Positions 22,558-30,218 of a stretch of DNA of 53,582 bases are shown in pieces. The stretch comes from Burkholderiales bacterium (GTDB lineage Bacteria > Pseudomonadota > Gammaproteobacteria > Burkholderiales > SG8-41): the NCBI GenBank assembly GCA_019634975.1, contig JAHCAI010000012.1, positions 71,004 through 124,585 on the forward strand, given 5' to 3'. The notes under the pieces are model-generated. The model was not told the DNA's origin, did no database searches, and saw only the letters and a program-made list of their open reading frames with translations. Every line of letters starts with the position of its first letter. The stretch's first letter is position 1. The position numbers and the translations under genes are program-made.

Positions 22558-22958
22558 CGCGGCTTTCCTTCCGCGGAAAAATATTTCTCGAAATAAAAGT
22601 CGCGCTGCGACAGCCCCTCGAGATCGCGCGCACGCTGCGCCATGCCCTCGCGGAATATGTCGGCGAGGTGTGACCCCTGCTCCGCGTCGAGGATGTGGAT
22701 CTGCGAGGCGAAGGGCAGGCCGTTGAGATCCTCGTCGACGCGGATGATTTCCGCGGCCAGCCCCTCGAGCGGCTGCAGGTGCAGCAGCCAGGCCTTGCAC
22801 GCCGGATCTTCCGGATCGAGCGGACAGAGCACGATTCTCCCCAGCCAGGCCAGCCGCGCCACCTGGTTGAACAGGCGGATGTCGAGTTTCTTGCCCTTCT
22901 TGTACTTTGCCAGTTCGTTTTTCAGTGCGCCGGCATCGACAATGCGGATGTCCTTCAT
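22554..22958 (-). CDS. Unknown soluble protein in the sHdr operon
   Basis: This 134-residue protein has no signal peptide or membrane segment and no family that I recognise. It has a basic patch near the N-terminus (AKYKKGKKLD), a conserved-looking middle (RLAWLGRIVLCPLDPEDPACK) and a charged C-terminus ending DFYFEKYFSAEGKPR. Two cysteines (VLCPLD and PACKAW) are nine residues apart. Position between a LipS-type radical SAM gene and a lipoate ligase, with coupled translation to the ligase, suggests a role in lipoate or sulfur handling; that is context only. Confidence 0.6.
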   Translation of the reverse strand: MKDIRIVDAGALKNELAKYKKGKKLDIRLFNQVARLAWLGRIVLCPLDPEDPACKAWLLHLQPLEGLAAEIIRVDEDLNGLPFASQIHILDAEQGSHLADIFREGMAQRARDLEGLSQRDFYFEKYFSAEGKPR

Positions 22959-22987
22959 GGCAGTCAGTCGGCCGGTGGCGGGCAGCC

Positions 22988-24121
22988 TTACAGCCCGGCC
23001 TTGACGTCCTCGTCCTTGATCTGGCGCCGCACCTTGTCGATGTCGCGCTTCTTCAGTGCAAAGGGAAAGGACAGGATGTCGGTCGGGCTGGAATCGCCAT
23101 AGGGCCGGTTGCAGGCCGACACGTCATCGGTCTTGCCGGGGCAGCCGGAGGTGCGGAAAGGCGTGCCGGCGTTGATCAGCGCCTCCAGCTTCGCCTGCGG
23201 CACGCCGAAATCGACAACCCGCCCGTCCTCGTCGAAACGCATGTCACGGACATGGCCGCCGGCGTAGTCGATGATGTAGCGCGCCAGCTGCACGCGCCGC
23301 CACTGGCCGCGGTCGACCGCCGGCCAGTCCTCCATCAGCGAGCCGCGCTCCGGGAAAAAGGCGAACATGTGGTTGTGCCCGCCCATGTCGCGGATGCGCT
23401 GGGCGATCTCGAGGATTTCGCGCTCGGTCTCGCCCATGCCGCATATCAGGTGGGCACCGAACTTTTCGGGGCCGTAGACCTCCGCGGCCCACTCGATCGC
23501 CCGCCAGTAGTGCTCGAACTTGTGCGGGCTGTCGACGCCCTTGCCGCGGGTGCGCTCGAAAATCCCGGGCGTCACCGCATCCAGCGCCACCGTGAAAATG
23601 TCTGCACCGAGTTCGCGCATGCGCACCAGGTCATCCTTCTCCAGCGTCGTCGGATTCGACAGGATCGACACCGGCACCTGCGGCACCTCCCGGGTCCAGC
23701 GCTCGAGCAGCACGAAAGTATCGGCGTTCGAGTCCGGGTGAGTGATCATCGAAATGCACATGCGCTCGAACTGCCCCTTGTCCGAACCGGCCTTCACCCG
23801 CTCGATGACCTCGTCGTAGCGCGCGGTCGGCCAGTCGACGCGGATGAAATTGCGGTCGGCGTAGTCGCGCGCCTCCTCGCGGTGGCGCGCCAGCCCGCAG
23901 TAGGCGCAGTTGGCGCGGCAGCCCTCGGGGTAGGTCACCAGCAGGTTCAGGCAATGCGTGCAGGACGTGCGGTGCATCCTGCCGGGAATCAGCCCCAGCG
24001 TGATCGCCGCGGCGGTGCTCATCTGCACGTACTCGGGCGAACGCATCTGCGGCGTCTTGATGTGGTAATCGGGCCGGTAGAAACGGATCGGCTGCAGGTC
24101 GTCGGCGATCGGTGTGTCCAT
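22988..24121 (-). CDS. Radical SAM lipoyl synthase component (LipS1/LipS2 type)
   Basis: This 377-residue radical SAM enzyme carries the cluster motif CRANCAYC (C-x3-C-x2-C). HRTSCTHCLNLLVTYPEG just before it offers two more cysteines, and SGCPGKTDDVSACNRP near the C-terminus two more for an auxiliary cluster. In sHdr-containing bacteria two such enzymes, LipS1 and LipS2, together insert the two sulfurs of lipoate into octanoyl-LbpA, replacing LipA. The other member is at 26810-27931 in this operon. I cannot tell from sequence alone which is S1 and which is S2. The ATG at 24121 gives the family-like N-terminus; a longer frame upstream overlaps the next gene and was not used. Confidence 0.8.
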   Translation of the reverse strand: MDTPIADDLQPIRFYRPDYHIKTPQMRSPEYVQMSTAAAITLGLIPGRMHRTSCTHCLNLLVTYPEGCRANCAYCGLARHREEARDYADRNFIRVDWPTARYDEVIERVKAGSDKGQFERMCISMITHPDSNADTFVLLERWTREVPQVPVSILSNPTTLEKDDLVRMRELGADIFTVALDAVTPGIFERTRGKGVDSPHKFEHYWRAIEWAAEVYGPEKFGAHLICGMGETEREILEIAQRIRDMGGHNHMFAFFPERGSLMEDWPAVDRGQWRRVQLARYIIDYAGGHVRDMRFDEDGRVVDFGVPQAKLEALINAGTPFRTSGCPGKTDDVSACNRPYGDSSPTDILSFPFALKKRDIDKVRRQIKDEDVKAGL

Positions 24122-24146
24122 GGTTATGCCTTTTTCGGTCGATCGG

Positions 24147-24650
24147 TCAGAATTCGATGCTGTCGCGGATCGCCGCGATGCCGGCCGCGGCGCAGACGTC
24201 GTCGCGGTCGCCGCCGGGGGCGCCCGAGACACCGATGCCGCCGAGCAGTGCGCCGGCGCCTTCGATCATCATGCCGCCGGCCACCGCCGCCACACGAGGA
24301 CGCAGGCGGATGCCGTGCTGCGGCATGCCCGGCTGGGTCACGCGGTCGAGGTCCGCGGTATTGGTGCGGAAGGTCACCGCAGACCAGGCCTTGTCGGTCG
24401 CCATGCGCGGCGTGTGCGGGCCGGCAAAGCGGTCGCGCAACATCACCTGCAGCAGTCCGCCGCGATCGACGACGGCCACCGCCACCTGGAAACCGTCATC
24501 ACGGCATTTCTTCAATGCGGCCTGCGCCGCTTTCAATGCGGTTTCCGGTGTCAGCGAACGCGCGGAAAACGTGGCGTCCTGCGCCGGTGCCGGAGCGGCT
24601 GCGCCAAGCATCGCCAAGATTAATATATAAGTATTTGATTTTATTGACAT
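24147..24650 (-). CDS. Secreted HbpS/GlcG-like (DUF336) protein
   Basis: This 167-residue protein has a Sec signal peptide (YILILAMLGAAAPAPAQD, cleavage near residue 23) followed by a GlcG/HbpS-type domain: LTPETALKAAQAALKKCRD, VAVAVVDRGGLLQVMLRDR, TDKAWSAVTFR, GGMMIEGAGALLGGIGVSG and a final AAAGIAAI. Streptomyces HbpS binds haem and senses redox stress; many homologues have unknown roles. It lies within the sHdr operon, eight bases after lipT. Its first codons are formed by a copy of the AT-rich repeated motif. An exported protein among cytoplasmic lipoate genes is unexpected; its part in the pathway is unknown. Confidence 0.85.
   Translation of the reverse strand: MSIKSNTYILILAMLGAAAPAPAQDATFSARSLTPETALKAAQAALKKCRDDGFQVAVAVVDRGGLLQVMLRDRFAGPHTPRMATDKAWSAVTFRTNTADLDRVTQPGMPQHGIRLRPRVAAVAGGMMIEGAGALLGGIGVSGAPGGDRDDVCAAAGIAAIRDSIEF
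24628..24645 (-). repeat. AT-rich junction motif, site 3 (consensus copy)
   Basis: The minus strand reads AATAAAATCAAATACTTA exactly. It covers codons 3-8 of the HbpS/GlcG-like gene and starts five bases from its ATG. Confidence 0.75.
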
Positions 24651-24658
24651 TTTAAACC

Positions 24659-25738
24659 TCAGATCAACACCGGCGCACGGTAGTAGTCATCGAAGGCAAT
24701 CCAGCCGCGGCGATGTGCCGCATCGTCCGCGAAGTCCGGTGTGCCGCGGATGCGCATCAGTTCCGCGCGGCGCGCGACCGCACGCTGCAATGATTCGCCG
24801 AACTGGTCCACCATGTCTTCGGCATAGGCCGCGAGGGCTGCGCTATCACCACCGATCCAGGCCTGCGCTGCCGCCGCCGCTGCCTCACCGCTGGCCACCG
24901 CGGCGGAAATTCCCGCACCGGTCACCGGATGGGTCAGCCCTGCCGCATCGCCGATGAACAGCACGCGATCCGCAACCAGCGTGTCGCGCAGTCCGCCGAC
25001 GGGAATCGCCCCGCCGGTGCGCGCAAGGATGTCAGCACCCACCCGCCCCTCCGCCACCAGTGCGCGGTGCAGGCGGTCCAGCGGCGTCTTCATGTCGCTG
25101 CAGGCCCGCGGATCCATGCCGAGGCCGAGGTTGGCGTTGCCACCCTTGGGAAACAGCCAGGCATAACCACCGGGATAGTCCGGCGACAGCCAGATGTCGG
25201 TGTCATCGAAAGGCTGCAGCAACGGTACCGTGTACTGACGCGTGTTGACCGTGCGCAGTGCCGGCAGGCCGAGCAGTCGGGCCACCGTGGAATGCGGGCC
25301 GTCCGCCGCGACCAGCACGCGGTAACGCAGCATCGACTCGCCGTCGGAAGCGCGCAGCCGCGCGATCCCGGCATCGGCATCGAGCGCAACGAGACTGGTG
25401 GCCGCCTGCACGGCCGCGCCGGCAGCGGCCGCGGCAGCGGCCAGCGCGCGGTCGAATGCAGCGCGGTCGACCATGAGTCCGCTGAAAGGCGTATCCACCG
25501 CCGCACCGGAAGGCAGCATGCTGGTCATTCCGGAAATGCGCTGCTCCAGCACGCCGGGCGCCATTGCGTGGCGCGACAGCGGCAGCGGGATGAACTCCGC
25601 ACACTGTACCGGCACACCGATCTCGCGCTTGCGGTCAATCGCGACGACACCCAGCCCCGCCGCGGCGGCAGCGGCCGCAGCGGCGCCGCCCCCCGGACCG
25701 AGGCCGACCACCAGCAGGTCGCATTCCGGCGCGCTCAC
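24659..25738 (-). CDS. lipT: FAD-dependent oxidoreductase LipT (geranylgeranyl reductase family)
   Basis: This 359-residue flavoprotein has an N-terminal FAD-binding Rossmann motif (LLVVGLGPGGGAAAAAAAAAG), the VLVAADGPHSTVARLLG segment and the second FAD motif VLFIGDAAGLTHPVTGAGI. Such proteins are encoded with lipS1 and lipS2 in sHdr clusters and in archaea and have been named LipT, probably delivering electrons for lipoate synthesis or reduction. It overlaps the sLpl(AB) stop by four bases. The geranylgeranyl-reductase name reflects fold only. Confidence 0.85.
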   Translation of the reverse strand: MSAPECDLLVVGLGPGGGAAAAAAAAAGLGVVAIDRKREIGVPVQCAEFIPLPLSRHAMAPGVLEQRISGMTSMLPSGAAVDTPFSGLMVDRAAFDRALAAAAAAAGAAVQAATSLVALDADAGIARLRASDGESMLRYRVLVAADGPHSTVARLLGLPALRTVNTRQYTVPLLQPFDDTDIWLSPDYPGGYAWLFPKGGNANLGLGMDPRACSDMKTPLDRLHRALVAEGRVGADILARTGGAIPVGGLRDTLVADRVLFIGDAAGLTHPVTGAGISAAVASGEAAAAAAQAWIGGDSAALAAYAEDMVDQFGESLQRAVARRAELMRIRGTPDFADDAAHRRGWIAFDDYYRAPVLI

Positions 25739-26808
25739 GGGCTCGAAGCCAGCAGTGGCTGTTTCAGCGCAAGCCGCACCACGGCCACAAAATCGGCCGG
25801 AGTCAGCGTCAGCATGTCGACCGCGCGGCCGGCAAAAAACGCATTCACGCGCTGCTCCAGGCGGTCGAGCGGCAGGTCGCGCAACGCTGCCTCGAGATCG
25901 GCGACGGTGCGCCGCGGCTGGATGAACATGTCACCGGTGAACCAGACCTGGCGGATGGTGCGCGTGCGCACATCCCAGGTCACCGCGGCGCGCAGCAGGC
26001 CGCCGGCAAATTTCTGCGCCGCCTCGAGGATCGGCATGTCGGCGGCCGGGCGGTTCACGAGGTTGACCCAGTCCGGGTGGTCGATTTCGCGCAGCGCCGC
26101 CTTGTAGCGCTGCTGCTCGGTCAGCGTCAGGTCGCCCTCGCTGAACTCGACGCCGAACTCGCTCTCGAAGGCTTCGGTCATGTAGCCGCGGATCCGGGCG
26201 GCATCCGGCCGCCGCCCCAGCAGGTCCTTCAGGTTGGCCACCCGCTCGCGCGCCGAGGCGATGGCCTTGTCCGAAAGCTTCTCCGCGGTGATGCGCAGCA
26301 CGCGCAGCATTTTCCCGACGTCGAATTCGATCAGCAGCGTGCCCTGGAACATCAGCGCATCGCCGTCGAATGCGCCGCCGGTGCCGGAAATCTTGCGCCC
26401 GTCGACCTCGATGTCGTTACGCGGGCGGAAGCGCGCATCGACCCCGAGCGCGCTGATCGCGGTCGCCGCGGCATGGCAGATGCGCCGCGAGATCAGCTGC
26501 ATGTCGGCGGTGCCCAGCTCGCGCCTGTGCAGGTAGAGCTCCCAGCCGATCTGGGTCTCGTCAAAATAGATTGCGCCGCCGCCGGTGATCCGGCGCTGGA
26601 TCTCGATGCCCTGCTCGCGGCAGTACTCGAGGTTCAGTTCCTGCTCGGCGCTCTGGTGATAACCGAGCAGCGCCGAGGGCGTGAAGCGCAGGAAGCGCAG
26701 CGTGCTCGGGATCTCGTCGGCCTGGCGGGCCTCCAGCAGCGCGCGGTTCAGCGCGATGTTCTGCGCCGCGGGCCGCAGGCCGGTGTCGATGACGCGCCAG
26801 TTTTCCAT
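25735..26808 (-). CDS. slpl(AB): sHdr-type lipoate-protein ligase sLpl(AB)
   Basis: This 357-residue ligase has an LplA-like catalytic domain (residues about 1-250) fused to a C-terminal LplB-like accessory domain. It contains RRITGGGAIYFDETQIGW, the RRxxGGG motif, and DGRKISGTGGAFDG with the catalytic Lys. The C-terminal segment FAGGLLRAAVTWDVRTRTI and the following strands resemble the accessory domain. This dedicated ligase attaches octanoate or lipoate to the lipoate-binding proteins LbpA and is a hallmark of sHdr operons. It is one base from the LipS-type gene upstream and overlaps lipT downstream. Confidence 0.88.
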   Translation of the reverse strand: MENWRVIDTGLRPAAQNIALNRALLEARQADEIPSTLRFLRFTPSALLGYHQSAEQELNLEYCREQGIEIQRRITGGGAIYFDETQIGWELYLHRRELGTADMQLISRRICHAAATAISALGVDARFRPRNDIEVDGRKISGTGGAFDGDALMFQGTLLIEFDVGKMLRVLRITAEKLSDKAIASARERVANLKDLLGRRPDAARIRGYMTEAFESEFGVEFSEGDLTLTEQQRYKAALREIDHPDWVNLVNRPAADMPILEAAQKFAGGLLRAAVTWDVRTRTIRQVWFTGDMFIQPRRTVADLEAALRDLPLDRLEQRVNAFFAGRAVDMLTLTPADFVAVVRLALKQPLLASSP

Positions 26809-26809
26809 C

Positions 26810-27931
26810 TCAGGCCGCGACCACCGGGATGCCGGCCAGCGCGCCGCCGCGGCGGCGGCGGCGCTGCTCGGCGATCAGGTCCTGCAGATCGACGCGGATG
26901 CCCGATTCACGCTCCAGCGCCATCACCTCGTTGCCGACCGCGATCGAGCAGCAGGCCGGCGTCACCCGCACCTCGCGCCCCAGCCGCACAGCCAGTTCGA
27001 CCACGCCGTCGGCGGGATGGGCGATGCCGTTGAGGCCCGCCATCACGGCGTAGCTGTCGATCTCCGCCTTGACCCGGCCTGCGGGCCGCGCGCAGCCGAG
27101 CAGCAGCGGCGTATCCGGCAGCCGCCGGCGGGCATCGAGAAAAAAACGGCCGACCTGCCTTGCGTCAGGCGTCACGAAGGGCCGCTGCGCGGGGGCATAA
27201 AAAGGCATCACCACCACCAGCACCAGCGCCGCGGGCTTGTGGCGGGCAACGATTTCCAGCGCCTCCCACTCGCCGAGCATGCGGCCGTAGTGCAGGCCGA
27301 TGACGATATGCGGCACGCATTTCATCGAGGTCGCGGCGAGGCATTCCAGCGAACGTTCGAAATCGGCCACGCTGCGCTTCAGGTGGTAGACCTGAGAAAT
27401 CGTGTCCTGCGCGCCGATGACGTCCATCATCGCCGCATCGATGCCGGCGTCTTCCATGCGTCGCGCGATGCCGCCGTCCACCAGCGCGGTATGCAGTGCA
27501 ATCTTGAATGCCGGAAACCTGTCCTTGATCCGCCGCACGACGGGGTAGTACGCGTCATACTCGACTTCGTTGCGGTGGTTGGAGCCGCCGGTGAGCAGCA
27601 TCCCCTGCGCGCCGCCTTCGATCTGCGCATTGACCACCCGCCACAGGTCCTCCGGCGTGCGCGCCGGAATCATCGGCTCGAGGATTTTCGCCTTGCAGTG
27701 GTCGCAGGCCAGCGCGCAGTCACCGCCGGTGATCGACACCGCGGGCCAGGCGCTCTTGCCGCAACCGGCAAGCTCCGAGGTGGCGTAGGACTTGAAGGTC
27801 GGCGTGTAGAAATTGGTCCCGTCGCGAAGCGCCGGTGCCTCCGCCTCGATACCCGCCACCAGGGCGGCATCGAGCTCGACACCGTCCAGCGCCTCGACGG
27901 CGCCGGCAAGGTCCAGCCATCCCCGGTTCAC
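26810..27931 (-). CDS. Radical SAM lipoyl synthase component (LipS1/LipS2 type), second member
   Basis: This 373-residue radical SAM enzyme carries CALACDHC (C-x3-C-x2-C) in SITGGDCALACDHCKAKIL, a glycine-rich strand LLTGGSNHRNEVEYD and several further cysteines (for example GCARPAG and TPACCSIA) that could hold an auxiliary cluster. It pairs with the gene at 22988-24121 as the LipS1/LipS2 couple. The GTG at 27931 is preferred: it has GGAG six bases upstream and does not run into lbpA2, unlike an upstream ATG at 27982. Confidence 0.82.
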   Translation of the reverse strand: MNRGWLDLAGAVEALDGVELDAALVAGIEAEAPALRDGTNFYTPTFKSYATSELAGCGKSAWPAVSITGGDCALACDHCKAKILEPMIPARTPEDLWRVVNAQIEGGAQGMLLTGGSNHRNEVEYDAYYPVVRRIKDRFPAFKIALHTALVDGGIARRMEDAGIDAAMMDVIGAQDTISQVYHLKRSVADFERSLECLAATSMKCVPHIVIGLHYGRMLGEWEALEIVARHKPAALVLVVVMPFYAPAQRPFVTPDARQVGRFFLDARRRLPDTPLLLGCARPAGRVKAEIDSYAVMAGLNGIAHPADGVVELAVRLGREVRVTPACCSIAVGNEVMALERESGIRVDLQDLIAEQRRRRRGGALAGIPVVAA

Positions 27932-27950
27932 GGCGCCGCTCCTGCCGCGC

Positions 27951-28394
27951 TCAGGCGCCGCAGCCGGCAAAACCCTCGGCATTCATCTTGGCCTCGAAGG
28001 CCGCGGCCGCCGCCGCGCCGGTGGCGAGCGCCGGGGATTCGGCATCCCAGTTCGCCGGCTTGAGCTTGACCATCCAGCCGGAGCCATAGGGATCGCTGTT
28101 GATCGAGGCCGGCGCCGATGACAGGCCGTCGTTGATTGCAACCACCTCGCCCGACACCGGCGCCTTAACCGGCCCCACCCACTTGCCGGATTCGACGGTC
28201 GCCGCCGATTTGTTCAGGTCGACGCTGCGGCCCACCTTTTTCGGTGTGCAGGAAACGACCTGGCCGGCCAGCGCCGCGGCATAGGCCGTCATGCCGATGG
28301 TCACCGTGCCGTCGGCTTCCTTGCGCAGCCAGACATTGTTTTCGACGTTGTAGTACAGGTCATCCGGTATGTTGCAGCCCTTGACGGAAGCCAT
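27951..28394 (-). CDS. lbpA: Lipoate-binding protein LbpA, copy 2 (GcvH-like)
   Basis: This 147-residue GcvH-fold protein has a lipoylation site in ATVESGKWVGPV, with the modified Lys at residue 71. LbpA proteins replace GcvH in sHdr operons and are essential for lipoate-dependent sulfur oxidation. C49 (VVSCTPKK) near the lipoyl hairpin and a C-terminal GCGA may be functionally important cysteines. It differs clearly from copy 1 at 28828-29274 and keeps the post-lysine sequence KAPVSGEVV typical of the family. Confidence 0.9.
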   Translation of the reverse strand: MASVKGCNIPDDLYYNVENNVWLRKEADGTVTIGMTAYAAALAGQVVSCTPKKVGRSVDLNKSAATVESGKWVGPVKAPVSGEVVAINDGLSSAPASINSDPYGSGWMVKLKPANWDAESPALATGAAAAAAFEAKMNAEGFAGCGA

Positions 28395-28432
28395 CGGGTC
28401 ATCCTCCTCTTGCCAGCCGATTCAAATAAACA

Positions 28433-28831
28433 TCAGAAAAACAGTGCCTTGTCGGAACTCAGGATCAGGTCCGCCAGTTCCCCGCCGCTCGACAGCTCGT
28501 CGACCTCGGCAATGACGTCCGAAATCTCGATCTCGTAACCGGGCATCGCCGGACGGCAAAGGTAGAACTTGGCCCCGGCCGCCTTGGCGTCGCGCATGAA
28601 TTCAATGATTGTCTTGCCCCCGTCCATCGCCGTCAATTGCTCCGGCACGCCCTTCTGGCACAGGCGGACACCCTCCATCGTGAAGAACACCTTCACCTCG
28701 GCGTCCATCGACGCCATGATCGCCGCCATGTAAAAGGGCGTTGCGCAGCGGCTGCGCTGCGACGGCCCGCTGGTCATCACGATGACCACCGATTTCTCGC
28801 CGTGGTCCAGGTAATGGCGGTCCTCGCTCAT
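28433..28831 (-). CDS. DsrE-family sulfurtransferase-like protein
   Basis: This 132-residue DsrE/DsrF-like protein has a fold-typical first strand (KSVVIVMTSGPSQRSRCATPF), the AAIMASMDAEVKVFFTMEGV helix-strand and a later Cys in YLCRPAMPGYE. Cys residues in RCATP, RLCQKG and YLCRP are candidates for persulfide carriage. DsrE-type proteins accompany tusA in sHdr clusters and relay sulfane sulfur. Here the gene sits between two lbpA copies and overlaps the end of lbpA1 by four bases. The DsrE subfamily is not determined. Confidence 0.82.
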   Translation of the reverse strand: MSEDRHYLDHGEKSVVIVMTSGPSQRSRCATPFYMAAIMASMDAEVKVFFTMEGVRLCQKGVPEQLTAMDGGKTIIEFMRDAKAAGAKFYLCRPAMPGYEIEISDVIAEVDELSSGGELADLILSSDKALFF

Positions 28832-29274
28832 GCGTCCAGCCGCTTGCAGCGGATGTCATCGCGGGCGCAGCGCGCGCGGTAACCGGCCCAGGCCGCTTCT
28901 CCGGTAAGCAACACCGACAGCGCCTGCTCCACCGATTGCGCCGGCGCGACCTTCGCGATCCAGGCCTCGTACGGGCGCCGGTTCAGCAGATCCGGATGTT
29001 CCAGCACTTCGGTGTTGGCCGCGGCGATGCTGCAGTCGAACAGGTTGGGCACCGGTCCCGCCCACTTGCCGCTCTCGATGGTCGCCACCGGTTTGCCGGC
29101 CGGCCGCAGCGTGCCGGGCCGGCGCACGCGGACATGGAGAATTTTTCCGGCAATCGTCTGGGAAATGTCCGTCATGCCCACGGCGAGCAAACCGCCTTCC
29201 TCGACCCGCACCCAGATCTGGTACTCGGGGTCGTAATACAGCTCGGGACGGAATTCGCAGCCATTGCAGTCCAT
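28828..29274 (-). CDS. lbpA: Lipoate-binding protein LbpA, copy 1 (GcvH-like)
   Basis: This 148-residue GcvH-like protein has the lipoylation site ATIESGKWAGPV with Lys 70. It begins MDCNGCEFRPELYY, an unusual pair of cysteines at residues 3 and 6. The region after the lysine (PNLFDCSIAAANTEV) departs from the family consensus seen in copy 2, and there are further cysteines near the C-terminus (RCARDDIRCKR). It is 32 bases from shdrB2. The two LbpA copies may serve different partners; this is inference. Confidence 0.87.
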   Translation of the reverse strand: MDCNGCEFRPELYYDPEYQIWVRVEEGGLLAVGMTDISQTIAGKILHVRVRRPGTLRPAGKPVATIESGKWAGPVPNLFDCSIAAANTEVLEHPDLLNRRPYEAWIAKVAPAQSVEQALSVLLTGEAAWAGYRARCARDDIRCKRLDA

Positions 29275-29306
29275 GCCGCCAGTTTAACCGCAGCGCGGCA
29301 GCGCGC

Positions 29307-30218
29307 TCAGATCACGCCTTTGTCGTGCAGCAGATCCAGCGAGTCCGACACATTCTCGTGGATGGCAAGCTTTCTCGGCGACAATCCCAGTGCAAGCCCG
29401 AGCAACTGGGTGAAATAGACGATCTTGACCCCGGTCTTGATGCCGAAACGCGTCTCCGCGCGCACTTGGTGCATTTCCAGCCCGGAATGGCAGGTCGGGC
29501 ACTCGGTGGCGATCACTTCGGCTCCGGACTCCTCGGCCGCCTGCAACAGGTTCAGCACCAGCTGGGTCGAGGTATCGGAATCCGACAAGGTATGCGCGCC
29601 ACCACAACATGCTGTTTTCAAAGGGAAATCCACGTTCTCTGCACCGGCCGCCTGCAACAGGTCGTCCATGAAATGCGGCTTGTGCGTGGACTCCGAGCCC
29701 GGTCCCTGGTCCTTCTCCGGGAAAATCTGCCGCGGCCGGGTGTACATGCAGCCGTAATAGTTGGCAATCTTCAGGCCCTTGAGGTTCTTGCGGATGCGCG
29801 CCTTGATGCCTTCGGGACCGAGTTCCTCCATCAGCCATTCCAGCAGGTGCAGCGTGCGCACCTTGCCGTCGTAGACCGGATCATCCGCCTTCTTCGCGAG
29901 ATCCTGCACGGTCTGCAGCGTCTCCGCCGAAGTCGAACACTCGTACTCCGCCTTCTTCAGGTTGTGGTAGCAGCCGTTGCAGGGCGCCATCACCGTGTCG
30001 AGGCCCATCTGCTCCGCGGCGATCGCCATGTTGCGCGCCGACATATAAGTCTGCAGCATCGGATGGACGTTTTTCACTTCCATCGCGCCGCAGCAGTTCC
30101 AGTCCTTCAGCGTTTCCATCTCGAGATCCAGCGCATCGACCAGCGCGCGGGTCGAACGGTCGTACGGCCCGCCCGAACCTTCGAGCGCGCATCCCGGGTA
30201 ATAGGCCACTTTGCTCAT
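29307..30218 (-). CDS. shdrB2: sHdr complex subunit HdrB2
   Basis: This 303-residue HdrB-like protein has two CCG domains, expected to bind non-cubane Fe-S clusters that act on disulfide- or sulfur-bonded substrates. The first includes VAYYPGCALEG, WNCCGAMEV and APCNGCYHNL; the second IANYYGCMY, TACCGGAH and ECPTCHSGLE. In archaeal HdrB these clusters cleave CoM-S-S-CoB; in sulfur oxidisers the complex runs oxidatively. The ATG at 30218 overlaps shdrC2 by four bases. The order C1-B1-A-hyp-C2-B2 is that of type I sHdr clusters. Confidence 0.93.
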   Translation of the reverse strand: MSKVAYYPGCALEGSGGPYDRSTRALVDALDLEMETLKDWNCCGAMEVKNVHPMLQTYMSARNMAIAAEQMGLDTVMAPCNGCYHNLKKAEYECSTSAETLQTVQDLAKKADDPVYDGKVRTLHLLEWLMEELGPEGIKARIRKNLKGLKIANYYGCMYTRPRQIFPEKDQGPGSESTHKPHFMDDLLQAAGAENVDFPLKTACCGGAHTLSDSDTSTQLVLNLLQAAEESGAEVIATECPTCHSGLEMHQVRAETRFGIKTGVKIVYFTQLLGLALGLSPRKLAIHENVSDSLDLLHDKGVI

